Assembly (NCBI GenBank): GCA_951799445.1
Contig: OX637287.1
Coordinates: 8,184,001 to 8,248,000 of the forward strand
From: Pseudisothecium myosuroides
Taxonomy: Eukaryota; Streptophyta; Bryopsida; Hypnales; Lembophyllaceae
DNA: 64,000 nucleotides
Direction of reading: 5' to 3'
Made by a program: the position numbers and the translations under genes
The notes under the pieces: model-generated
Told to the model about the DNA's origin: nothing
The model's database searches: none
Seen by the model: only the letters and a program-made list of their open reading frames with translations
In this document: positions 47,573 through 58,504 of the stretch, piece by piece
Numbering within the stretch: position 1 is the first letter of the stretch
Layout: every line of letters begins with the position of its first letter

Positions 47573-47994
47573 TACCCACCTTCCTCGTAAAGATTCTGTT
47601 GCCCCGGTCAGTCGGTTCTGCTCCCAAGTGCTAAAAATGGGCGGTTGACAATTCTCCTGCAGACTGGAGTTGCCATGTTTAGCCCCCCCCTTTCCCCCCT
47701 TGATTCTCTCGGAAGCTTCCCAGCACCTGCCCAGTGGACAGATCCTGTTCGTCAGATGCAGTGGCCTGCCCTTTTTTCATTCATCCATTCTCTTTTGGGT
47801 CAGTGGTCAGTACTGAACAACTGAACTGAACTGCTGCTGATAATGGCAATGATTGGCATAACGAGAATCAAGAAAGAAAGGAAGGAGATATTTTCAGTTG
47901 GATCAAGAAGGGCTGCAAGGAGGACACGTGTCGGGGTCTACTCCTTCCTCCCCAAACTCAGGGGGCCAGGACTCCAGGAGGGAGGGATACAGTA

Positions 47995-48307
47995 AGGTAG
48001 GAGGTCCATAAAGCGTCCATCTAAGCGCTGAAACTGAATTTCGGGGAGGTAAAACATCTTGAAATATTTTCCAGTAAATTTTCCTTGAAAGACAAGTGGA
48101 ATTGACATCTAACCCAAGTCGTTTCATATTTTTTGAACCTTTGTGGAATTAGTTACAAATTTTTGAAGTTGGAAAAAAGTGGTCATTTGTGGTCATCAAA
48201 AGTGACCACCTCCTAAAATGTGCATAGTTGGTACATTGAAAAAAGCAAAATGTACCTCTGGGCCATGATCGGTTTTACAGCCCGGTTGGTTTATGAACCT
48301 CCTACCT
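47995..48307. mobile_element. Family I TIR element copy I2
   Basis: This 313-bp element has ends AGGTAGGAGGTCCATAAA and TTTATGAACCTCCTACCT, with TA on both sides. Its tip AGGTAG is shared with family H, suggesting one mobilising transposase. Confidence 0.65.
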
Positions 48308-50520
48308 TATAATAGTGTTGTTCCATTTAATTTTTAACTTTTGCAAATTAAACCTTATTTTATTGGGGTGGGTGGGTGGTGCTTGCCCAAGAAAGACCCC
48401 CCCCCTTCTTCTTTTTTAAACAAATGAAAGCAAGTTTCATTGCAAAGAGGTAAAGTACAAGACCCATCAACCACCTAAACTTTGGATACTACCACTTAGC
48501 TTGAAAGAAAGAGTCCAACCCTCCATCACTTTCAAGGCCCTTGGAGTAACAATAAGTCAAGTGTAACACCGGCACTTGGGCGGCTTTGGGTTGGGCTATG
48601 ACCAACCCACTTCTCAATTGCTTTTCCCATTCCACATACTCATGAGTCAAGATATTCCTATAGTGGTAGAGGTATCTTTAGATTCTATTTTACCTAACAT
48701 GGCCATGCGGTGTGATGATGTTTTATACAATAGAAAAAAAGACTGAAGAAGATATATATATAGATTGAAGATTTCAACAACCGGTTGATTTCCCTGGGTT
48801 TGTTGATGTAGCTTGGCCAAATTCTTGACTATGAAAATGTGGACTTTTTTTCACTTGGGGGCTACAATTTTTTTGGAATGCAAATGAGAAATGGAAGATC
48901 CCATATATCACGTTTTTAGTCACCAGTGATTGAGCATGTGTAAATGAGTCTCTATAAATTAAACACTCCATAACAAGCTTTGTTGCTTTTTGGCACTATG
49001 GGAGTTAAATTGCACCATTTCAAACTAAATCTCTATGTAAGGTTTTTTGCGAGTACATTGATTTGTCTTAATAATGAGTGTGGCAGTGATTTATCAAAGA
49101 CACTCTATTTTGAATTAATACATACTGAAATATTATTGTATTCTACCAATTTCCACAAAATTAAAATTTTGTGGTGATTCTAATTTTGTAGATAGTGCTA
49201 ATTCTCCTCCTTCCATGAATAGGACATATCAATCTATTCTTGTTTTTGACTCTTGTTACTTCATTTCTAAAAAATAAATGAATTTGTCAATTTTGGATGA
49301 AAAAATAAGCAAATATGACTAAGAAGTGATTTTAAATGGATGAATGCAAAAATATAAAGTTTTAAAATAATATTAATTATTTGCCAATCTTGATTCTTCT
49401 TCAAAAATGAAAAAAATGGTTGCATTGTACAATTTGCTTTCTTTGGTTGTTGTAATTGACTTTGAACAAAAGGGAAAGAACAATGTTTTCTATTTTGTAT
49501 ATTCTAAATAGTGCTTCATTGGTGTGATGAAACTTGCATAATATGGATACAAATTCATTCATCTGTCAAATAGAGCTATACTATCGTAGTTTTTAAAGCG
49601 ATTCAACAACTTCATCTTCTGAAAGAAGAATATACAGTACCAAATATTTTGTGAATAATGTTTTAAACTGCGTAGAGTGAGCTTCCACATCTATCATAAA
49701 TGTAATCAAGTAAGATTGAATAGATTGATACTATTCAAATGAAAGCAAGTGATGTATAGGTAATTATATCCTTTTTAAAAGAAAAAATAATAATGCAATA
49801 ATTGCGAGAACACAAAATGTTAAACGCCACTACTATGGATGATTTTTTTACATTTAGAGGATTGAAAAATGGATATGAAAGGAAAACTTTGCTATTAGTT
49901 TTGTGGCAATTTCCAACAACATACTAATGGTTGTGGCAACACATAAGGGAATACTAGTCCTTGTTCTTTTCTTATTTCATTTTCTATTATTTTTTCTTAT
50001 TTCTAAGTTTCATAACATTACTAGGTAGGAAAAAAAACTCCACTAAAAAGTCTAAAGGCAAAATATTTATTAGTGTAGGTTTTTAGACATTGAAAATTCA
50101 ACAAATTAGGAGTGACTTAGGAGAAAATACACTAGCGTTATGGAGTAAGAAACATGTCAAACCAACAAACATAAAGAAAATACTCGACACTAGTTGCAAT
50201 GGTCAACAATTCTTTTGTGTGCTCATATGCCTCAAAAATATCATTCTACCCTATCGAATAATATTATTTCATAATGCAATTTTTCAAAAATAAAGTATTA
50301 AGCAATGGAAAAAGTTCTTCAAGCAACATTCAATTGAATTTTTTCATGACTTGTCAATATCAAGAGTTGAAGAAATCGCCTTTTGAACTTAAAAATTTGA
50401 AGTTATAATATAGAAGCACAATTTTATCCTACTTATTATTGTTATGTGTCTCCCCCTAATGATTTGGTCAAAATACTTGTAAAAGTTGTCATAAGTCTTT
50501 TCTTCCTACATAAAATATTT
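48308..50520. other. AT-rich intergenic apart from repeat V
   Basis: No gene seen. Position 48398-48425 has a C run then CTTCTTCTTTTTT, possibly the end of a minus-strand retroposon. Confidence 0.35.
49068..49205 (+). repeat. Dispersed repeat family V
   Basis: GATTTATCAAAGACACTCTA through GTGGTGATTCTAATTTTGTA to CTAATTCTCCTCC matches the other V copies. Confidence 0.5.
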
Positions 50521-50530
50521 AACCCTTTAA

Positions 50531-50560
50531 CCCCTCAAGGCCTACTAGCTTCTTAAAAAC
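50531..50560 (+). mobile_element. Orphan family A terminus, possibly again inside family B
   Basis: TTTAACCCTTTAACCCCTCA at 50518 reads like a B tip (CCCTT) with an A tip (CCCCTCAAGGCC) inserted. B-like body (AAGTCTTTTCTTCCTACATA) lies just upstream. No matching far end was found. Other orphan tips occur at 13802 (TTAACCCCCTAAATGCC) and about 57780. Confidence 0.3.
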
Positions 50561-50911
50561 ATTGGTTGTAATGAAGCAATCCATTTTGAATTTTTATTGC
50601 ATGTGGATGTGCTTGACATTTTAAATAGAAAACACATTCAAGTAAAGATTAGTTCATCAAAATGCGTAGGATTAATTGTGAAAAATGTTGAAGATTGGAT
50701 TTGTAGACTATATAAACTTTGTTTGATTGGATATTCTAGTATATTAAAAATATGACATATTCTTTTTAAAAAGAAGATCTATAAAATTGAAGACTTTATT
50801 ATTCCATAACAAATATTTGGATCACGATCTACAGCTAATTCATTCTTCATAGATTTTTAAAAATGAAACCAAAAAATCTTTTTAAATACTATACATCTTC
50901 AAATAGAGGGG

Positions 50912-51641
50912 GGGGGATTGCAAGAAAGAATTGTCTTTCTTCAGTTTGTCTCCTTTACCTCAGATAGGTGTTTTTTTGCTCATAATCTTTGCATCGATTG
51001 TTCATTTTTGATGAAATTTGAAGTGAAAGGACATGTAGTAGTCGCAAATGTTGTGTAATTTTTTGGATTTAAAAAATATTATTTTATTATTTTTAAATAG
51101 CCCCCGATTGGATGTCTACCTTGGCCATTTTTTTGGGGTGGGTGGGTGGGTAGTACCATTTTTGACCCAAAAATGAAAATTTGAAATTCAAAATTGGGCT
51201 GCTAGGAATTCTACTAAAGCTACACAATTCCACAAAAAAAATTCGAAAAATATTAAATTGTCCACCTTCCACATGTGTTCAAAGTGCACTACCTTTACGC
51301 AAGTGTAGAGAACACAATTTTTATTTTTCCAAAGATGAAAATGGTTGAAAAAGATCACCTCTAATCTAGGAAAGAAATTGAGAATTTTTTGAAATTTTTT
51401 ACTATTTTCTAAAAATCAAATTCCAAAGTATCTTTTTTCTTGTATTTTCAACACTCTTTGACCGTGCATAATTTTTAAAGATAAATTTTTCTAGGCCTGA
51501 ATTTGTTCACATAAACTTTTTTGAATGCTTTACAAATCATCCATATTAATTTCATTTAAAAAATTATTATTCCAAAATTCACAGTGTTTGAGTACTATAG
51601 CATTTGAAGCCAAAACCGGCATGTGTTTCTTGCAACAACCC
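50912..51641. mobile_element. Family F copy F2
   Basis: The left end GGGGGATTGCAAGAAAGA and the right end TGTTTCTTGCAACAACCC bound 730 bp. The interior matches F4 over most of its length (TTGGATGTCTACCTTGGCCA, TCCACCTTCCACATGT). Confidence 0.6.
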
Positions 51642-52100
51642 GGGTGTGGGTGGTAAAATGAGTCAACCTACAAAATATTCAACAATTTATATACATTAGT
51701 TCTTCAAATCCAACGGTAGATGTCATTGATGTTACTTTTGCAAAATCTTTTAAAAAAATGGAATTATTATGGTTCAATCCTTTGTATTTTGAATATCCTA
51801 TATTGGTTGCATCAATTTCACCCAACAAAGAAAGATATATTAAGCCTCTTCTTAATGCAATAAAAACTATAGTTCTCTATATTTTTAAAATTTTATAACA
51901 AAGTAGATTTCAACTGCCTAAGTATTCTACTCATGTCTTAGGAGCTCTTTTTAAAATCTTGGGCATCCCATTTTTGCACAACATTTTGGTTTTGGGGGTC
52001 TCTAATTCCATACATAATTTCAAAATTTCACTATTTGCGATAAATAATGACTTTATGAAATCAGTTTTTGAGGAGTTGGGGTATGAAAAGAAACTACGAA

Positions 52101-53782
52101 GGGGTCAATTCTCCTAGGTCTATAAACATCACTCTCAATTGCCTTACAGTATTAGGCTTATGAGATGTACCATAATAGCAATGTCACTTCTGAAGAGATA
52201 GGGGTTAATTCTTTTTGGTCCATAAACCTCACTCTCGATCGTAGAGTAATGAGATGTACAGTATTGGCAGCTTGCCACTTCTGATGAGATAGGGGTCCTT
52301 TCTCCTTGGTCCATGTATCTCACTCTCTATTGCCTTACACTAGTAGTATATTTAAAATGAAGTTCCAATAGGGGTCAATTCTCCTTGGTCCATAAACCTC
52401 ACTCTCAATTGCCTTACATTAGTAGAGTAATGAGATGTACTCTAGTGGCAGTTTGCCATTTCTGATGAGATAGGGGCCAATTTTCCTTGGTTCATAAACC
52501 TTAGTCTCAATCGCCTTACACTAGTGGGGTTTTGAAATGTAATATACTGGCAGTCTGCCACTTCTAATGAGATAATGGTCATTTTTCCTTGGTCTATGTA
52601 TCTCACTTTCTATTGCCTTATACTAGCTAGTAGGATAATATTTGAAATGTAGTGCCAATAGGGGTCAATTCTCTTTGGTCCATAAACCTCACTCTCAATT
52701 GACTTACACTAGTGGAGTAATGAAATGTACTGTATTGGCACTCTGCCACTTTTGATGAGATAGTGGTCAATTCCCCTTGGTCCATGTATTTCACTCTCTA
52801 TTGCCATATAAGCGAGGTAACAATTGAAATGTAGTGCCAATAGGCGTCAATTTTCCTTGGTCCATAAACCTCACTCTCAATTGCCTTACACTAGTGGAGT
52901 AATGAGATGTATTATATTGGCAATCTGCCACATGTAGTGAAATAGTGGTCTATTCTCCTTGGTCCATAAACCTCACTCTCAATTGCCTTACACTAATGGG
53001 GTAATGAAATGTACTGTATTGGCACTCTGCCACTTCTGATGAGATAGTGGTCAATTCTCTTTGGTCCATGTATTTCACTCTCTATTGCCTTATATAAGAG
53101 GGGTTACAATTGAAATGTAGTGCCAATAGGTGTCAATTTTCCTTGGTCCATAAACCTCACTCTCAATTGCCTTACATTAGTGGGATAATGAAATGTTTAT
53201 TATTGGCAGTCTGCCAATAATGATGAGATAGTGGTCGATTCTCCTTGATCCATGCAACTCTCTCCTTATTGCCTTACCTAGTGGGGTAACATTTGAAATG
53301 TAGTACTAATAGGCGTCAATTCTTCTTGGTCCATGTATTTCACTCTCTATTGCCTTATATAAACGGGGTGACAATTGAAATATAGTGCCAATAGGCGTCA
53401 ATTTTCCTTGGTCCATAAACCTCACTCTCAATTGTCTTACACTAGTGGAGTAATGAGATGTTCTATATTGGCAATTTGCCACTTCTAGTGAGATAGGGGT
53501 CAATTCTCATTGGTCCATGCAGCTCACTCCCTATTGCCTCACGTAGTGGGATAACATTTGAAATGTAGTACCAATAATTAGGCGCCAATTCTCCATGGTC
53601 CATGTATCCTACTCTCTATTGCCTTACATTGGTGGGATAATGAGATGTAGTGCCATTAGGCGTCAAAAATCTTTACTTTCAATAGTTCCTTGGTTCATAA
53701 TCCTCACTCTCAATTGCCTTATACTAGTGGGTAATGAGATGTACTATGTTGGCGCTACTTACCATTTCCGATGAGATAATGA
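52101..53782. repeat. Satellite array of alternating long (about 103 bp) and short (about 80 bp) units
   Basis: Eighteen units begin GGTCAATTCTCCTTGGTCCA or close variants. Starts: 52101, 52201, 52292, 52371, 52473, 52576, 52661, 52764, 52843, 52946, 53048, 53129, 53232, 53312, 53394, 53496, 53581 and 53659. Long units carry ..ATAAACCTCACTCTCAATTG and the dyad TGGCAGTCTGCCA; short units carry ..ATGTATCTCACTCTCTATTG and GAAATGTAGTGCCAATAG. The order is roughly long-long-short or long-short. Confidence 0.9.
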
Positions 53783-54016
53783 CAAACCTATGCGCAAAAA
53801 AACATTCACTTTAACTCATGAATATAAATTTATACTTGGGCAATAATTAAGTATCCATCTTTCTTATTCATGTTTTTCTGTAAAGTTGTAAGACTACAAT
53901 TGATATGGAATAATACATTGTACACGTATATGTATCTCTATGCCATTATTATTTTATATTAATATCAATATCTATACATTGTATTGTATTATGTCAATGT
54001 ATATTCTATATACTAT

Positions 54017-54018
<2 letters not shown>

Positions 54019-54104
<86 letters not shown>
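54019..54104. repeat. AT dinucleotide microsatellite
   Basis: About 43 uninterrupted AT repeats; translated tyrosine/isoleucine ORFs across it are artefacts. Confidence 0.95.
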
Positions 54105-54106
<2 letters not shown>

Positions 54107-54109
54107 CTG

Positions 54110-56550
54110 TATTATATCCATGTATATTTTTTATATTGTATTTGTGTAAAAAAAATTCTAGTTTTCATTTAGATGTGGGTTGGGCAAATTAGATGTTCTA
54201 TTTGTATTTGTGCCACTAATTCTTTTATAATGAATCAATGGCATTGGGAGGGAGGGGGGATTTTTTCCTAGTCAAGATCAAATGGTTGAAGTTTTGTTTT
54301 AGTTCGGGGGAGATAGGGGCAAAACTTGAGTGCCACTTTTCAGTGGATAGTAGATCGTGTTTAAGCAGTTACTGATTCTTTTGAAGTGATAGTGAGATGC
54401 ACAAAATTATTCTATGTAAAAGAATGGAAGTAAAAAAACCGCTTGGCCACACTCAAGGCTTGACTTATACCAATTCCAACTATGTATTGTGGCTTATCCT
54501 TAATTACTTTTAAGTTCAATCACTCATGAAATTATCCCTAGTAAGCATCACTTAAGTTTGAACACCCATAATCAACACTATCCCGAATGCAACACCTACA
54601 TCTAAACCAAAAAGTGTCACAAAAAATTAAATATTGATTATATAAGATGTACACAATCCAAACATGACAGCCTTTTAGAGCCTAGTGTTGATCTTTGGTA
54701 CATCTAGAGACAATACTTTGAAAATTCACAACCTATTCATATGTGTCCAAATAATACATGCTAAATTGTGTTGGAATCTTCTTTCTGTTGCCAATAATAA
54801 GATTGAATAAAAATAATTTATGTTTAGTAATAATAACAATGCTAATTTGTATAATAACATTACAGGTGCGCACACCCTAGAGCAATTTTGAAGAGTTCTT
54901 AATGTGCAAAGTAAGTCATTGTTACGAGCGGCTTACTTGAAGTTTGTTTGCAAGTTGTGCACGTTCACAAATGGTCACTCGATCGTCGGAATGAAATTCA
55001 TAGGTATGTCACCAAGGAAAAGTTAAGAGTGGTTTACACTGAAAATATGTTGGCCGCAAAACTTCAAATTCCTGTTTCAAGGCTCCTTCCTATCTGTTAT
55101 TCAGTCCAAGCATACCTTATTATAGCAACTAGAGTTAATCATTCGATCTCTCATACACACCTGAAGTGGGTCATATTCGTTATCAATGGCCTGTTCCGAA
55201 ATTGTAACAAACGTCAATTTCGTTATAATGGCAGAAATGCACAACATGCCACTTTTCAAGGTGTGATCGAGCTTTGGAAACCTAAATCACTAGTTTTAAA
55301 ACTTTGAGTGTCACAATTTTGGCACTTTGAAAGAGCGCCAATGCAACGAAACTGGCGTTAACTTTCAAATGGACATAACACCTACTAGGAATTGGTACAC
55401 AGCGGATCGAGGTTCCAGATCTGTGGGTGTCTAAGAAAGTGCCAATTTCATGGAATTTTGAACTCGTAGTTAAAGCTCAGAACCTGCAAGCTCGATGGAG
55501 AATGATTAGTATGTACAGAACGTTTGCCAAGCCTATTCCATTTTGCTCCGTTCTCATTGTCGTCCATCGCTGAAATCTACAAGCTTGGCCGGCGCGCAAC
55601 GTAGAGAAAGCTTTGAACAAATGAAATAGTGGAACCAATAATCAAATGAATGTGCAAAATCTTGCAGTCCTAATTTTGAGAGTCTTGTGCATCTGACGTA
55701 ACAACTGTTGGCTCAAGTTCTAAATTGCACCACCATAACGAAATTAACGTTACGTCAGATTTACAGAACTTCAATATCGAAGACTTAAGCGAGCACTTGC
55801 TCAATGAAACTGATCACTGTAGACACATACCTTGAAGTGTTGCAACAAGTAGTAAACGAAGAAGAAAGCCAAGTGATCGAAAGCAGTATCTGAAACTCAG
55901 TCTAAAATTAAAGCACTTGAATTGGAGCTGCCCAGATCATGGAGCTACAACAGCTTGATATCTACTAGAATTCTCAGAGAGGAGGTGCAGAAAGCACCCG
56001 GGCCCTTAACCACAATGAATTGTGTTCTGTGCAAGTATGTGTTGGTTTCCAGCATCCTTGAAATCCAAGTTTGGTAAAAAGTTGAATGAAAGTTGAATGC
56101 AACCCGTTTTGAATTGAAAATCCTGGAGTGTAAATGAATATACTATGTGTTTTTAAAGCTGGAAATCATTGGTGCTCTAGAAGCATCCCCACCCTAGAAT
56201 GTACGGTAACTTTTGTGCAGAGGAAAATCCAGTATCACTCATTTGTTGATTCCAAGGACATAACATTCCGTTCAAGTCCACACTGCCTTTTTCTTCATGC
56301 ACCTTGCTCACCACATTGAGCCTCCACTTGTCTACTTAGCTACTGATGGGTGTAGAATATTCCAGACCATCTATTCTAGAGCAAAGGTAGTGACGGTGAA
56401 TGTCATTGATAGGGTTCAAATGACCAAAAGTGAACATTTTTATATCTACAAGTTAGAGTAAAAATAGACAATTCAAGAAGCTTCAAACCGAAGCACTTGT
56501 TTAGTAGAAGGAAGATATTGGAGCACTGTCACTATCTAGACCTTGGAATA
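54110..56550. other. Intergenic, unique-looking, no gene recognised
   Basis: 54880-56500 is GC-richer than its flanks. The ORF at 54948-55307 (119 codons) has no domain that I recognise, and flanking frames are closed. Confidence 0.35.
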
Positions 56551-56559
56551 TAAATGAGT

Positions 56560-56645
56560 ACTACCTCTATTTTTGAAAAAGACCCGTGTTTTCTTTGTAA
56601 ATACAAAGGAAGCATAGGTTTTTTTTTTTTTCAGAAATAGAGGGA
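56560..56645. mobile_element. Stowaway-like MITE K3
   Basis: The outer arms CTACCTCTATTTTTGAAAAA and TTTTTCAGAAATAGAGGG surround the core TTTTCTTTGTA/TACAAAGGAA shared with K1. Confidence 0.55.
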
Positions 56646-56828
56646 ATAAATGACTATATTGTGAGTTTTTGATTTTTTTTTGGTGTTGGAAATTTCTTAT
56701 AAAAATAGATTGGATTTTATCATGACATAGGGATGGTCCTACATACCTCATAGATATTTAATTTAGCTTTAGGGGCCTTTTGTACTTTTTCTATTTTTTT
56801 TTGTGATTTATTCTGGCCATTTGGACAC

Positions 56829-57540
56829 GGGTTGTTGCAAGAAACACTTGACATTTTTTTTGTCCCTTGGCATTGGACATGTGGTTTTTTGCTCATAACT
56901 TTTGCATCGTATATCCATTTTCTATGAAATTCAAAATAAAAGTACATTTAGTAGTTATAGACTTTGAATAATTTTTTCCAATTTTTTCCAATTAGTTTAG
57001 ATTTTTAAAGTGCCCTTGATTGGATGTCTACCTTGGCCATTTTGGGAGGTTTTAGTACTATTTCCAACCTAAAAATGTTGAAGGCAAAAAATTGGGATAT
57101 AAGGACTTCTGCTAAAATTATACAAGCCTACAAAGAGTTTTAACTAAAATAATAAAGCATCCACCTTCCACATGTTCTCAAAGTGCACTACCTTTGCACA
57201 AGTGCAGATAACGCAATTTTTTTTGAAGATGCAAATGGTTGAAAAGAAACATATTCAAATTTGAAAAAATAGATTTTTTTAGTTTATTTTTTTGGAATTT
57301 GTTTTACTATTTTCTAAAAATCATATTCCAAAGTGTTTATTTTCTTGCATTTTTCGTCACTCTTTGAGTGTGCATGACTATTAGAGATGATTTTTCCTGA
57401 GTTTGAATTTTCATACCTATACTTATTAGATTTCTTTACAAATTATCCATAATTTATTTCATTCAAAAAAAATTATTCACTATACTACAATACTTAAGCT
57501 GTTTTGAGCCAAAAACGGTACATATTTTTTGCAATGACCC
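56829..57540. mobile_element. Family F copy F4
   Basis: The left end GGGTTGTTGCAAGAAACA and the right end TTTTTTGCAATGACCC bound 712 bp, with ACAC directly on both sides. It is closely similar to F2 internally. Confidence 0.65.
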
Positions 57541-57999
57541 ACACAAGGACAATCTTAAAGCATCTACTCTCATTTGATGAATGTTTTGAAAAGTACACTT
57601 CATTCAATTAATATTCATTGAGGAAGTTTCAATGAAGCTTAAATAATATATCAATGAAAAAAAAAGAGTGTTTGGTACATGAATTAAAGATTATAGATCT
57701 TTTAGAGGCTTTACTATTATTTATTATGAATTTTTTAAATTTCAATATAACATCTTTCATTAGTTCAAGCATTTAAGAATTAACCATTTAAGGACAAAGA
57801 AAACCATATTGGGATGCAAATTTTTTTAAGCAGTTTGTATGAGTTTGTATGAGGATTTCTATTTATCAAAATACTTGTCATTTTGAATCAACTCATGCAA
57901 TGTTCTTCAATCAATCTTTCAAATGATATAAGAGATTTTCCATTTAGATTATACTTTCCACAATACAATCAATGAAAATGGCCATTTATAAATTACTAG

Positions 58000-58500
58000 T
58001 GTGTCCTATGCTATTGCAACAATCAAAGTAAAAATAAAAGTAATTTTCTATAATTTACAATCCAAAAATACCTCAAAAATCCATAACTTTCATACCATAG
58101 GTCCAAATGCCACAAAACAAAGCCCGTGCACGTTTCCTTGCAGAGAGCTTTCTAATGGTACCAAGAATGCAACCAAGGGACACATGATTCCAGAGATCTT
58201 ACTACAACAAACAAAACAAACAACCTAATTTAAAGTATGGATAGTATGCCTTGCGCTGTTGCTGTAGTCAATGTCAAAGTCAAAGTAATTTTCTAATTTC
58301 TTAATTCATATAAATCTTTGAAATTCAGTAACTTTCACACCCAAGGTCCAAACGTCATGGAACAAAGCCCGTGCACCCCAGCCTCCTCACTAAGGGCTTT
58401 TCATCGGTACCAAGAACACGAATTGGGGACGCACGGTTTCAGAGATCTCATTGTAACAAATAAAACAAATAAAAACAAAACAAGCAGCCTAATTTAAATG
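58000..58500. repeat. Repeat family E, two tandem units of about 240 bp
   Basis: Both units run: GTAATTTTCTA, CCATAACTTTCA or a variant, AAGCCCGTGCAC, GGTACCAAGAA, AGAGATCT.A.T..AACAAA, CCTAATTTAAA. No coding potential. Confidence 0.6.
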
Positions 58501-58504
58501 GGTG

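Noticed and set aside
52101..53782. Regularly spaced repeats suggesting a CRISPR array
   Set aside because: Whole units are repeated without unique spacers, in a plant nuclear context; it is a satellite.
53940..54172. Tyrosine/isoleucine-repeat ORFs
   Set aside because: Pure AT microsatellite translation.
54948..55307. 119-codon ORF in GC-richer DNA
   Set aside because: No recognisable family; flanking frames closed. Could be a decayed gene but cannot be supported.
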